Source of the DNA: Mycolicibacterium flavescens
Lineage (GTDB): Bacteria > Actinomycetota > Actinomycetes > Mycobacteriales > Mycobacteriaceae
Direction: 5' to 3'
Length of the DNA: 25,046 bases
Assembly: GCF_001722335.1 (NCBI RefSeq)
Contig: NZ_MIHA01000037.1
Span: 1 to 25,046, forward strand
Each line of letters begins with the position of its first letter. Position 1 is the first letter of the stretch. Both the position numbers and the translations under genes were made by a program. The notes beneath the pieces were generated by a model, which saw only the letters and a program-made list of their open reading frames with translations, was not told the origin of the DNA and ran no database searches. Below, piece after piece: positions 9,110 through 15,565 of this stretch.

Positions 9110-9344
9110 ACCACCGCCCTCCGCATGCGCCCGACCGTCTCAGAATTCGCGCTGCCGAAGCCACCACCAAACCAGGGACCGTTACCAAACCGTGACCTTC
9201 ATGCAAGAGGTGTGTTGGGTTTGAGGTCTGTGGAAAACGGGGTGAGGGCGAGAGGAGCTGAGGTATGTAAGTGGGGTGGTGGAGCGTGCGCAAGTGAGAC
9301 ACGTTGAGCGGAAGGAAAATTGGATGACGAGATGGATGAGCGAG
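9110..9344. other. Intergenic region before the relaxase gene, candidate oriT
   Basis: This 235-bp gap lies directly upstream of the relaxase gene, the usual place for oriT in MobF plasmids. It holds a 9-bp direct repeat, ACCGTTACC (9178-9186) and ACCGTGACC (9189-9197), with an 11-bp period, and a strongly purine-biased plus strand from about 9225 to 9360. No gene is supported. The nic site itself cannot be identified by eye. Confidence 0.35.
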
Positions 9345-9848
9345 TTAGTGCTGAGGCGGGCGTAGTGGTGGCGGCGGTCGATGGTGCTGGCGCTGCGCTC
9401 GGCGCACGGTGGCGGCGTCGAGAGTGGCGTGCACTCCGGCGCGGTCCTGGGACCCGATGAACAGCACGTCATCGCGGCGGCTGTGGGAGCCCCACCCCTG
9501 GCTGGCTGCGACGGCGACCACCGAGCCCGGCTGTACCTGGTGATGCCAGAACCACGCATCACGCCACGTCGAGCCAGGCTCACCATAGATCGACACCCGC
9601 GCCTTGCACCCCTTCTTGGGGTGACGCTCATAGACCTTCTGCACATACAGCAGACGCAACCGGTGCGCGGCGGCGTAGTCGTGCAGCGCTATCCAGCGCT
9701 GCACTGCATCAGATGGATGCGCGCTCGGATGCCCAGCACGGGTGAACTGTCCGGGGGTGTTGAACGGTGTGCGTGGCTGCTTTCGCTGAACCACCACAAC
9801 GGTTACGGTGATGATCACGGCCAGCGCCACCAGAACGATCAGATCCAC
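9345..9848 (-). CDS. Small membrane-anchored hypothetical protein between rep and traA
   Basis: A 167-aa protein starting at GTG 9848, with GGGAGAG seven bases upstream. The first 22 residues form one hydrophobic helix (DLIVLVALAVIITVTVVVV) followed by RKQPR, typical of an N-terminal membrane anchor with the body in the cytoplasm. The rest is a compact basic domain rich in Trp and aromatic residues (EPGSTWRDAWFWHHQVQPGS, VAVAASQGWGSHSRRDDVLF) and ends in a His/Pro-rich tail. I do not recognise the fold. The position between the replication and relaxase genes on the same strand suggests a transfer or plasmid-maintenance role, but only by context. Confidence 0.7.
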   Translation of the reverse strand: MDLIVLVALAVIITVTVVVVQRKQPRTPFNTPGQFTRAGHPSAHPSDAVQRWIALHDYAAAHRLRLLYVQKVYERHPKKGCKARVSIYGEPGSTWRDAWFWHHQVQPGSVVAVAASQGWGSHSRRDDVLFIGSQDRAGVHATLDAATVRRAQRQHHRPPPPLRPPQH

Positions 9849-9961
9849 AACGCATCTCTCCCACGGTCATGTGGTGTAGCCGCCCGCTGCTGGCGCACCC
9901 GTTCGGGTGAAACCCACTGGCCCAGTTTGGCAACCACTAGGGCGTGGTGGCGTGGGTCATC

Positions 9962-11179
9962 TCAACGATAGGCCGCTGTCGCTGCAATGAACGTGTGATG
10001 GGTGCGGGCCATCACACGGGCGCGTTGGGAGCGTGCAGTGAGGATCTGGCGGATCTCTTCTTGGCGGGCTGCGATGACCGCGCGCGCTGCGTCGGTGAGC
10101 ACCACCGGTTGCGGCGTCTGGTCGATGCTGGGGGCGGCGCAGCCGCCGGCCTTTGTCGGGATCGTTTTCTCGGGGGGTGTCCAGGACAGTCGTCGTAACC
10201 GGCTGGCGAGGAATGCACCGGGGTTGGCGATGTGGTCGGGCCACGTCGTTCCTCGGGCGCGCATGTCGGCGTTGAGCGCGTCGTTGACCGCACGCGCAGA
10301 CCACACCGCAGGGTCGATGCCGACGCCGCTGAGCGCATCGCAGATTGCACCGATGTGGGCGCGGTCCAGACCGTGCGTGATCGCGACCAGTCCAGCCGCC
10401 AGTTTCTGGATGGCGAGCGGGCGCGCGGTAGCGCGCCGCGGCCGTGCTTGTCGTGTTTTGTCGCAGCATCGGTTGGCGGGCGCGCTCGCGCGCCCGCTTG
10501 GTGAGTAACTCCCTACGGGAGAAGAACAACCAACACCGCCTGACGGCGGTAGGTGGAAATCATGCACGAGCGGACCGGTCGCTGGACGGGCTTCGCGACG
10601 CGGCACCAGGTGGTACACCGAGGGTCGACGGCCGACGCTGGGGGTGTTTGTCGAACCGTGGCCCCGCTGCGCTTCGACAGCCCATCTGGAGACCCGCAGC
10701 ACGCGCCACGCGGCGGTCACCGTGCGCACGTCGCAACCCACCTTGTCGGCGATTGTCGCGCGGGTGACAGCGACGTGGCGGCCGGTGCCGTGATCGGCGT
10801 GCTCGGCCATCACCGTGGCGATCGACAACAGCGTGGCCGTCGTGATGGACACCCGCGCCTCAGCGCACAGCTGCCCGAACGCCGGGGAGTGCACCCACCG
10901 CGACAGCCCGTCGAGCCACCCGGCGCGACTGGTCCACATCGGCGCAGACGGTGCGCAGGAGCCGGCGCGCGTCACCCAGTCACGGCGACGCTCGTGCGCC
11001 AGCGCACGCACCACATGCGGACTGGGAGCAGCAGAAGCTACAGACGCGCCAAGCGGCGTCGGCCACGCATTGTTCGCCCAACGCGGGCGTGTGCTCAAGA
11101 GGTCACGGTTTGCGCACCGATCGCGCGCCGAAGCTGGTGCAGCTTCAGGGCGTGCGCTACCGTGAGAACTGTCCAGCAA
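9962..11179 (-). CDS. Putative plasmid replication initiator (winged-helix type)
   Basis: 405 aa from TTG 11179, which has AAGGGA six bases upstream; GTG 11014 is an alternative because the first 55 residues look unstructured. A conserved N-terminal part (HERRRDWVTRAGS ... WLDGLSRWVHSPAFGQL) leads to a winged helix-turn-helix: GRHVAVTRATIADKVGCDVR, then TVTAAWRVLRVSRWAVEAQR and a GRRPSVYHLVPRR wing. After a Ser/Pro linker comes a second domain (RPLAIQKLAAGLVAITHGLDRAHIGAIC through TWPDHIANPGAFLASRLRRL). This two-domain plan, and the position beside the relaxase, match replication proteins of actinobacterial plasmids as I recall them. No catalytic rolling-circle motif is visible, so theta-type initiation is inferred. 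Being a gene is certain; its role as the initiator is probable. Confidence 0.65.
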   Translation of the reverse strand: MLDSSHGSARPEAAPASARDRCANRDLLSTRPRWANNAWPTPLGASVASAAPSPHVVRALAHERRRDWVTRAGSCAPSAPMWTSRAGWLDGLSRWVHSPAFGQLCAEARVSITTATLLSIATVMAEHADHGTGRHVAVTRATIADKVGCDVRTVTAAWRVLRVSRWAVEAQRGHGSTNTPSVGRRPSVYHLVPRREARPATGPLVHDFHLPPSGGVGCSSPVGSYSPSGRASAPANRCCDKTRQARPRRATARPLAIQKLAAGLVAITHGLDRAHIGAICDALSGVGIDPAVWSARAVNDALNADMRARGTTWPDHIANPGAFLASRLRRLSWTPPEKTIPTKAGGCAAPSIDQTPQPVVLTDAARAVIAARQEEIRQILTARSQRARVMARTHHTFIAATAAYR

Positions 11180-11185
11180 GACAGA

Positions 11186-11269
11186 TCCCTTCGGGGAATG
11201 GGTGCGGACCCGGAACCGAGCTGCGAACTCGGTTCGAAACCCCCGACAGGGCCTCGCTAACGCGGGGCC
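11186..11269. promoter_or_regulatory. Hairpin cluster in the leader of the replication gene
   Basis: Four stem-loops lie within 84 bp just upstream of the replication gene start. They are TCCC/GGGA with a tetraloop (11186-11197), GGG/CCC (11200-11211), the perfect GAACCGAG/CTCGGTTC 8-bp stem (11213-11235), and GGCCTCGC/GCGGGGCC with a TAAC loop (11250-11269). The first one includes the proposed ribosome binding site of the TTG start, so folding would hide it. The last one could end a plus-strand transcript, with the bases TTCGTC after it. Copy-number control by RNA folding or an antisense RNA is an inference. Confidence 0.45.
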
Positions 11270-11370
11270 TTCGTCATGTCAGCGGGAGAATCCGCACACC
11301 AGCTATTCAGATGTCACGTATGCCAAGACCCTGCCCTCCAAGCAAAACTTTTCGAGGTCCTGGCGGGTGA

Positions 11371-11568
11371 TCACATCGCCAGCGGCAGAACCTCCTTGTC
11401 TAGTTCGCGGACCAGCTCGGGATGGCCGGCCTGGATGGCCAACAGGTCGGCCACGTATTGCGAGACAGACATGCCTCGGTCGGCGGCCTGCTGCTTGATC
11501 TTTTCGGAAACGAGACGCTCCGGGCGGGTGAGCAGTTCCACGCGGTCGCCTTTACGGGGTCGAGGCAT
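11371..11568 (-). CDS. Small DNA-binding protein, ribbon-helix-helix-like
   Basis: A 65-aa basic protein from ATG 11568; GTG 11613 would add 15 residues. The sequence MPRPRKGDRVELLTRPERLV gives a short basic strand, followed by two helices, EKIKQQAADRGMSVSQYVAD and LLAIQAGHP. This strand-helix-turn-helix layout, with G-M-S-V-S-x-Y at the turn, is the CopG/Arc/ParD type ribbon-helix-helix. Such proteins repress their own promoters or act as antitoxins. No toxin gene is directly adjacent on the same strand; the nearest upstream gene on that strand ends at 11674. It sits between the hairpin cluster of rep and the group of small genes, so a copy-number repressor is one possibility. Confidence 0.6.
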   Translation of the reverse strand: MPRPRKGDRVELLTRPERLVSEKIKQQAADRGMSVSQYVADLLAIQAGHPELVRELDKEVLPLAM

Positions 11569-11673
11569 GAATCGAAGACTGCCAGCAACAACGCGGTATC
11601 TGATACAGGACACGCCGGGGTTTGTGATGTTTTTGTGACTGGTGAGGTCATGCCGCCGGTGCGCTTTCCGGGG

Positions 11674-12006
11674 CTAGTTGGTGTCGGGATCGATGATGAG
11701 TTCGTACAGCTCCGTGCTGAGGACCTGGCGTACCGCCTGGGCGCGGGCCTGAGCCCTCAATGCGCCTTGCGTCGACAGGTTCGGGAGGTGGCCACCGTGG
11801 CGGCGTGTCCAGTCTTGAATGCTGCGCTCCCCTAAGGTCGCGGCCGTTGCGCGGGCCATCCAGGTGATCTTGTCGACCTCGGCATCGATGAAGTCCGCTC
11901 GATGGGCCTGGGTCCATTCCTCGGGTAGCCCGAGGTTGGTGGTGTAGACGGTTTGGACCGCGCGGTGAATTGCGGGATCGACGGGTGGCGGCATGGTTTC
12001 GGACAT
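11674..12006 (-). CDS. Hypothetical protein
   Basis: A 110-aa protein from ATG 12006 (MSETMPPPVDPAIHRAV). The same frame stays open further upstream to 12339, but that extension is Pro/Thr/Ser-rich and overlaps the next gene, so the internal start is preferred. It is acidic and helical with no membrane segment or recognisable motif; its C-terminal half contains the motif WTRRHGGHLPNLSTQGALRA. It is the last of three small minus-strand genes (12702 to 11674) that may be one transcript. The function is unknown. Confidence 0.55.
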   Translation of the reverse strand: MSETMPPPVDPAIHRAVQTVYTTNLGLPEEWTQAHRADFIDAEVDKITWMARATAATLGERSIQDWTRRHGGHLPNLSTQGALRAQARAQAVRQVLSTELYELIIDPDTN

Positions 12007-12091
12007 GCAGGCGTGCACGCGGCGAGGGCGTGCGGTGCGGGCCGGAAAGCGTGGTGTCACGATTCCGACCGCTTCCTCCCCAGGGCTGGGC

Positions 12092-12412
12092 CTAGGGCTC
12101 GAAGTGGGAGCGGAAGCCTTCGAGCCAGTCCGCCCGCGCGTGGCCGGTGAGATGGCCTGGAACCCATGTCTCGGCGGCGTCGGGGCTGTCTGCGTCGCCG
12201 CTGGCCACCCGTTCGTGGGCTTCGAGGTAGCCGGCGACGTGCATGTCATCGGACTGGGAGAAGACGGCTTGGATGGTGTCCAGGTTCGTCGTGAAGTCCC
12301 GGTAGGCGGCGCGGCGCTCGGCGTCATCGGTGTAGTCACCGCCGTACCGCTGCAGCCATGCCTGCCAGTGCTCCGTGGAGCCTGGCTTCGGCGGCGGCGA
12401 GGGTGTGCTCAT
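12092..12412 (-). CDS. Hypothetical protein
   Basis: A 106-aa acidic protein from ATG 12412, eleven bases after the upstream gene stops at 12424. It is rich in Trp, Tyr and Asp (EHWQAWLQRYGGDYTDDAER, DMHVAGYLEAHERVASGD) and ends in LEGFRSHFEP. It has no signal peptide, membrane segment or motif I can name. The open frame extends to 12742, but that part has shadow-type composition and covers the neighbouring gene. Close spacing supports co-transcription with the gene at 12424-12702. Confidence 0.6.
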   Translation of the reverse strand: MSTPSPPPKPGSTEHWQAWLQRYGGDYTDDAERRAAYRDFTTNLDTIQAVFSQSDDMHVAGYLEAHERVASGDADSPDAAETWVPGHLTGHARADWLEGFRSHFEP

Positions 12413-12423
12413 CAGGGCCGACT

Positions 12424-12702
12424 TTAGGCCGCCGCGCCGACGACCAGCGCGGTACAGCGTGGGCCGCCGAGCATGTCCAGGATCGGGGCGCCGGTCGATG
12501 CGGGCTCGTAGATCACCGACCGCAACACCCGTTGGAAGGCGAGATCCACTGCCGGGGCGTCTTCCAGGAGCAGATCGAGGAGCTTTTCTGCGGCGGGGGT
12601 GTTGAACGGATTGGCTGTCAGCTGCGCGCACAGCGCACGGACCTGGGACGCGAAGTCCCGGACCGCACTCACGTCGTCTTGGACCGTGCCGAGGGTTTCC
12701 AT
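12424..12702 (-). CDS. Hypothetical protein, first of a small minus-strand operon
   Basis: A 92-aa protein from ATG 12702 (METLGTVQDDVSAVRDFASQ); an upstream in-frame ATG at 12753 lies inside the operator cluster and gives an unlikely His/Cys-rich extension. The N-terminal 40 residues look like an amphipathic helix, followed by NPFNTPAAEKLLDLLLEDAP and a C-terminal ILDMLGGPRCTALVVGAAA. It stands head-to-head with the RHH gene at 12786 across an 83-bp gap packed with GCATGC-type repeats, so its expression is probably controlled by that RHH protein. The function is unknown. Confidence 0.55.
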   Translation of the reverse strand: METLGTVQDDVSAVRDFASQVRALCAQLTANPFNTPAAEKLLDLLLEDAPAVDLAFQRVLRSVIYEPASTGAPILDMLGGPRCTALVVGAAA

Positions 12703-12719
12703 GCCCACCACTGTAAGAG

Positions 12720-12789
12720 CGTGCGTGCATACATGCAAGCAAATTGCGTGCAACCTACTTTTAGTGATGCATGTAGCATGCGTGCATGC
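12720..12789. promoter_or_regulatory. GCGTGCA/GCATGC operator cluster between divergent genes
   Basis: The short gap between the minus-strand gene starting at 12702 and the RHH gene at 12786 has three direct copies of GCGTGCA (12723, 12746, 12780). It also has an inverted repeat TGCAT-AC-ATGCA (12726-12737), an inverted repeat GCATG-TAG-CATGC (12769-12781) and two GCATGC palindromes (12776 and 12784). The last box contains the ATG start of the RHH gene. This is the pattern expected for an autoregulating RHH protein, or for a partition-type site. Confidence 0.6.
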
Positions 12790-13013
12790 CCGATTCGGCT
12801 GGTGATGCTCTCGACGGCGGCGCGGCCGACGCCGGCAGTAGCGCGCTGCCGCTGCGTAAGCGGCAGCAGAAGGTGCCGTTGAACACCTATGTGCGTCCAG
12901 GCACGCAGCAGCGCGTGGAGGTGTTGAAGGACCGTGGGTACGCGGTCACCGACATCGTGGATGCGGCGCTCAACGAGTTCTTGGATCGTGCCGGGGTGCC
13001 CCAGGCCGAGTAG
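12786..13013 (+). CDS. Ribbon-helix-helix DNA-binding protein
   Basis: A 75-aa protein. An acidic, flexible N-terminus is followed by a basic segment (LRKRQQKVPLNTYVRP) that contains the likely DNA-contacting strand VPLNTYV. Two helices follow: GTQQRVEVLKDRGY and TDIVDAALNEFLDRAG. This is the typical CopG/ParB-like RHH plan of small plasmid proteins. The start codon lies within the last GCATGC box with no ribosome binding site between, so the mRNA may be leaderless and the protein could block its own start by binding there. Autorepression and control of the divergent small genes are inferred from the repeats. Confidence 0.7.
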   Translation: MPDSAGDALDGGAADAGSSALPLRKRQQKVPLNTYVRPGTQQRVEVLKDRGYAVTDIVDAALNEFLDRAGVPQAE

Positions 13014-13137
13014 ATCGGACCCCTGGAGCCTGGCCAGCGTTTCCCGCCCGACTTCCTCGCACTGGCCACCACCCACCGTTTCGCCACAATCGAGGCCGAG
13101 GAAGTCCGCTCCCCTTCCCCCCATGAGGCGGGGCTTC

Positions 13138-13344
13138 TCACGGTCGTCGCACGGACGTGATGATCGTGGCCACCGCTTCGAGGCCGACCCCGACGATGGC
13201 ACCGATTGCTCGGCCGACTTCGCCGATGGTGACCTTGGAGTCGGGAATGCGGGCCAGGTAGCCCGCGAGCACGCAGATCGCCAGGCCCAGGACCGTGATC
13301 GCCACGACGATGATCGCCACGACGATCAGGATGGATTCGCTCAT
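13138..13344 (-). CDS. Small membrane protein
   Basis: A 68-aa protein from ATG 13344 with AGGAG eight bases upstream. Residues 5-30 form one long hydrophobic helix (LIVVAIIVVAITVLGLAICV), and residues 43-62 form a second weaker hydrophobic stretch (IGEVGRAIGAIVGVGLEAVA). The C-terminus is basic (SVRRP). It could be a hairpin membrane protein of two segments. I recognise no family; holin-like or toxin-like roles are possible for such small proteins, but nothing in the sequence shows it. Confidence 0.6.
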   Translation of the reverse strand: MSESILIVVAIIVVAITVLGLAICVLAGYLARIPDSKVTIGEVGRAIGAIVGVGLEAVATIITSVRRP

Positions 13345-13726
13345 TGGGCGTCTCCTTGTTCGGTGGTCAGGAGATGGCTCCTGGAGCTGGCTGTAGTCCC
13401 GCTCTCTTCTTCTGGGCTGGCACAGCGTGCTTTACCTGGCACTGGCCGCACCTTTCTCGTCGTGGTTCCGGTACACGGGGGAAGTACCGGCCCTGGAGCT
13501 GTTTTCCGTCGCGTGGCAGGTGGCGGCAGTTCCAGGTCTCGCCTGAGCAGGTATAGACCTGCGGGGTGCAACGTCCGGTTCGCCGAAGTGCTCGGCACCG
13601 CTGGAGGGGTTGGCGTTTGGGATTGGTAGTGGCATGCCCTCTAATGCCGGCTTGTCGGCCGGAATCCCGACAAATCAGGTTGTTACGGTCAGATCACAAT
13701 GCTGGAAGTGTGCCCTGAACTGGCCG
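13345..13726. other. Intergenic region with possible gene remnants
   Basis: About 380 bp without a gene that can be supported. On the minus strand a frame is open from about 13715 to 13371 with no ATG, GTG or TTG start; it reads as a basic cysteine-rich segment with CRAL, RCTPQ, YTCSGETWNC and RCGQC in order. It may be a decayed zinc-ribbon-like gene. The end of this region should hold the promoter of the partition operon. Confidence 0.35.
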
Positions 13727-13780
13727 GACGTAATAACGTCACAGTGCAATGACGCATATACGTCATTGCACTGTGACGTA
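13727..13780. promoter_or_regulatory. Partition site/operator array A (8-bp phased half-sites)
   Basis: Half-sites GACGTA (13727), AACGTC (13735), GACGCA (13751), TACGTC (13759) and GACGTA (13775) all fall on one 8-bp ladder. The two missing steps hold AGTGCA (13743) and TGCACT (13767). The same block contains a perfect inverted repeat with 19-bp arms (13736-13754 and 13761-13779). The array ends 10 bp before the parA start, so it can act both as centromere and as operator. An 8-bp step is the footprint of RHH dimers such as MetJ on tandem sites. Confidence 0.75.
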
Positions 13781-13790
13781 TACTGGCGGC

Positions 13791-14366
13791 ATGCCTACAG
13801 TCTCTTTGGTGCACACCAAAGGCGGCGTTGCGAAGACAACGTCGGCGGTGTATCTCGCGGTGGCCGCGCATCGCCGTGGCCTTGATGTCGTGCTTATCGA
13901 TGCCGACCCTCAGGGGTCGGCGCTGGAGTGGGCGGCGGCGGCGGCCGACGACCCGTTTCCTTTCCCCGTGGTGCCGGCCCGGCGGCCACTCGACGTCAAC
14001 GGCCGTCAGGATCTGACGATCGTCGACACTCCCCCTGGCACGGCCCAGGTTATCCAGGAAGCGATCGAACTCGCCGATCTGGTCGTAGTGCCCACGGGGG
14101 CCTCACCGCTGGACGTGCGCCGCGTATGGCCAACCCTGGAGATCACCGCACACAGACCCACTGCTGTCCTTTTGACCGGTGTGGACCTGCGCACCCGTTT
14201 AGCCGATGAGGTGAAAACCCTGCTTGAGAACGAGGGGGTGCCAGTGATCGGGACGCGGATCGTGCGGCGTGAGGGGATTCGGCGGGCGTTCGGTTCGGCT
14301 CCGAGCCAGCTGCACGGCTATGACGACGTGTTGAACGAATTGATGGAGGCGCTAGTCCATGTCTGA
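13791..14366 (+). CDS. parA: ParA-type plasmid partition ATPase
   Basis: A 191-aa Walker ATPase of the small (type Ib) ParA class, which moves plasmid copies apart over the nucleoid using ATP. It has the deviant Walker A KGGVAKTT (residues 10-17), the A' motif LIDADPQGS (35-43) and Walker B TIVDTPPG (76-83). The short length and the lack of an N-terminal helix-turn-helix place it in type Ib, where the RHH partner does the DNA binding. ATG 13791 is preferred over the in-frame ATG at 13749, because the extension would be translated from the operator array. The next gene overlaps it by 8 bases, and arrays A and B flank the pair. Confidence 0.92.
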   Translation: MPTVSLVHTKGGVAKTTSAVYLAVAAHRRGLDVVLIDADPQGSALEWAAAAADDPFPFPVVPARRPLDVNGRQDLTIVDTPPGTAQVIQEAIELADLVVVPTGASPLDVRRVWPTLEITAHRPTAVLLTGVDLRTRLADEVKTLLENEGVPVIGTRIVRREGIRRAFGSAPSQLHGYDDVLNELMEALVHV

Positions 14367-14589
14367 TCTGTCTTCGAAGATGGCCGCGCGGGTGAAGACG
14401 GAACCGGCGAAACGGGCGGCCGAAGCGTTCCGCTCCCCCACCGACGACATGCAGCGCGCCACCGTCTATCTGCCTCGTGCCACGGTGCGTGGGTTGAAGC
14501 AGGCCGCGCTGGATCAGGACACGAGCATGAGCAGAATCCTCACGGACCTGGCCGAACAGTGGCTGGCGCAGAACGTCAAGACGCAATGA
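14359..14589 (+). CDS. RHH centromere-binding protein, ParB-like partner of ParA
   Basis: A 76-aa protein starting inside the end of parA. Residues 1-31 are basic and flexible, as expected for the arm that stimulates the ParA ATPase, including an arginine (MAARVKTEPAKRAAEA). Residues 32-72 form an RHH fold: strand QRATVYLP, helix ATVRGLKQAALDQD, turn TSMS, helix RILTDLAEQWLA. It is expected to bind the 8-bp phased arrays. Array B begins inside its last codons (the TGA stop is part of the array), so binding there could affect both partition and transcription past the gene. It has no sequence link to chromosomal ParB. Confidence 0.85.
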   Translation: MSDLSSKMAARVKTEPAKRAAEAFRSPTDDMQRATVYLPRATVRGLKQAALDQDTSMSRILTDLAEQWLAQNVKTQ

Positions 14590-14625
14590 CGTATAGACGT
14601 AATTACGTCCATACGTCATTGCGTC
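14580..14625. promoter_or_regulatory. Partition site array B (8-bp phased half-sites)
   Basis: Six half-sites lie on an exact 8-bp ladder: GACGCA (14580), GACGTA (14588), GACGTA (14596), TACGTC (14604), TACGTC (14612) and TGCGTC (14620). The outer arms are a perfect 15-bp inverted repeat (14580-14594 and 14611-14625), with the perfect palindrome GACGTAATTACGTC (14596-14609) nested inside. It begins in the last codons of the RHH gene and is probably the main binding site of that protein. Confidence 0.75.
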
Positions 14626-14675
14626 CTAGCCCGTGGGCTCGCTACTGAGGCGGCGGGCCGCTCCTTCACAAGCCG

Positions 14676-14704
14676 TTGATGCCGTGACGGGTCCGGTGTA
14701 TGCT
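14676..14704 (+). promoter_or_regulatory. Predicted sigma-A-type promoter upstream of the non-coding RNA and abi gene
   Basis: TTGATG at 14676-14681 and TATGCT at 14699-14704 are separated by exactly 17 bp. Transcription should begin near 14711, about 87 bp before the abi-like ATG and 33 bp before the terminator hairpin. No other promoter as good is visible between array B and the gene. Confidence 0.55.
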
Positions 14705-14710
14705 TGCTGG

Positions 14711-14780
14711 CAGATGCAGCCGGTTCTCCGAGCTGTTCGTGAAGAAGCCTCCCTCCTTGTGAGGGGGGCTTCCTTGTTTC
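14711..14780 (+). ncRNA. Candidate short non-coding RNA upstream of the Abi-like gene
   Basis: A transcript from the predicted promoter would be about 65-70 nt long and end at the strong hairpin at 14744-14772. It contains no open reading frame. Its 5' part can form a bulged stem (AGCCGG/CCGAGCT around 14718-14734). Terminator-ended short RNAs in front of a toxin gene are the arrangement of type III toxin-antitoxin systems, and of the abiF RNA motif found next to abiF genes in other phyla. Whether it binds the protein is inference, and it could instead be a simple attenuator. Confidence 0.45.
14744..14772 (+). terminator. Strong intrinsic-type terminator hairpin before the Abi-like gene
   Basis: The arms 14744-14755 and 14761-14772 pair over 12 bp with a single G-T wobble, around a 5-base loop (CTTGT). 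The sequence CTTGTTTC follows. It lies 26 bp before the abi-like ATG and would limit read-through from the partition operon or from the promoter at 14676. Confidence 0.75.
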
Positions 14781-14797
14781 TGGCACAGTGACCGGTT

Positions 14798-15565
14798 ATG
14801 CCCGTAGTCCCGGCCGAGGTCTTCAAGTGCCTACACGCTTCGCGGTTGGCGCACTATCGGGCGGTTGCGGGCGGTCAGGATGCCGACGCGCTGGCGTTGT
14901 ACGAGTGGAATATCGAGCTCGCTTCGGCCTTGCAAGATCCGCTAGGGATTGCCGAGGTCGCAGTGCGTCACGCGATCGACACGCAGCTAAGCAACTGGTC
15001 GCAACAACATGGACATGGCGCTGACTGGATCAACTACATCGCCCACATTCCGTACCTGTCCGGACCGGCGGTGTTCACCACGACGCGTCACAAGCTGTAC
15101 AAGGCAGCAGACCAATCGCGCCGATCTCGGCCGACGAGCCATCCCCGGCACGGGGACGCGATCACCCACGACGACCTAGTGGCGCACGTGATGTTCGGAA
15201 CCTGGGCCAGTCTTCTGCCGGAGAAGTTCGACGCGAGCTGGGTGGACCCGAACGGAAATCCGGTTCAAAACCAGGTGAACCTGCAAGCTCGACGCGACTT
15301 ATGGCGCAACTGCCTGCACGGGGGATTCCCGAACGTCAAACAGGACCCGCGGGGCTACGGCACGGGTAACAAGGTGCGCGACCTCCGCAAGCTCCGTAAC
15401 CGCGTTTCACACATGGACTCGCTGCTCTACGTGGACGTGAAACACCTACACGACCGTGTTCTGCTGCCGCTGCTGAACTCAATCAGCTACGACCTACACG
15501 ATTGGGTGGACGGTCGGAGTCAGGTCCGCGCGGTGCTAGCTCAAAGGCCGGGAAATACAACGTAA
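14798..15565 (+). CDS. Abi-like HEPN-family protein (putative abortive infection RNase)
   Basis: A 255-aa protein resembling the actinobacterial Abi-like family. The N-terminus (HYRAVAGGQDADALALYEWN, then SALQDPLGIAEVAVRHAIDTQLSNW) matches the helical part these proteins share. The HEPN motif R-x4-H sits in LRKLRNRVSHMD (R200, N201, H205), the active site of HEPN ribonucleases. Members of this group cleave RNA and can kill or stall phage-infected cells. The conserved VMFGTWASLLPEKFD and ALY-EWN segments support the family rather than a random helical protein. It lies between partition arrays B and C, after a short RNA and terminator, so control by the RHH protein and/or the RNA is plausible. 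Its stop codon lies within array C. Confidence 0.75.
   Translation: MPVVPAEVFKCLHASRLAHYRAVAGGQDADALALYEWNIELASALQDPLGIAEVAVRHAIDTQLSNWSQQHGHGADWINYIAHIPYLSGPAVFTTTRHKLYKAADQSRRSRPTSHPRHGDAITHDDLVAHVMFGTWASLLPEKFDASWVDPNGNPVQNQVNLQARRDLWRNCLHGGFPNVKQDPRGYGTGNKVRDLRKLRNRVSHMDSLLYVDVKHLHDRVLLPLLNSISYDLHDWVDGRSQVRAVLAQRPGNTT

Noticed and set aside
11186..11269. Possible tRNA or tmRNA fragment because of GGTTCGAAACC
   Set aside because: The arms around the T-like loop do not pair beyond two bases; the stem GAACCGAG/CTCGGTTC explains the sequence better.
11276..11638. Plus-strand ORF opposite the RHH gene at 11371-11568
   Set aside because: The minus-strand frame shows an RHH-like pattern and mycobacterial codon use; the plus frame looks like a shadow.
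13014..13160. In-frame open stretch after the TAG of the RHH gene (begins IGPLEPGQRFPPDFLA)
   Set aside because: It has no start codon, is only about 48 codons long and overlaps the membrane protein gene; readthrough or a fragment cannot be shown.
13371..13715. Cysteine-rich minus-strand frame without a start codon
   Set aside because: No ATG, GTG or TTG start and weaker third-position GC than real neighbours; noted only as a possible remnant.
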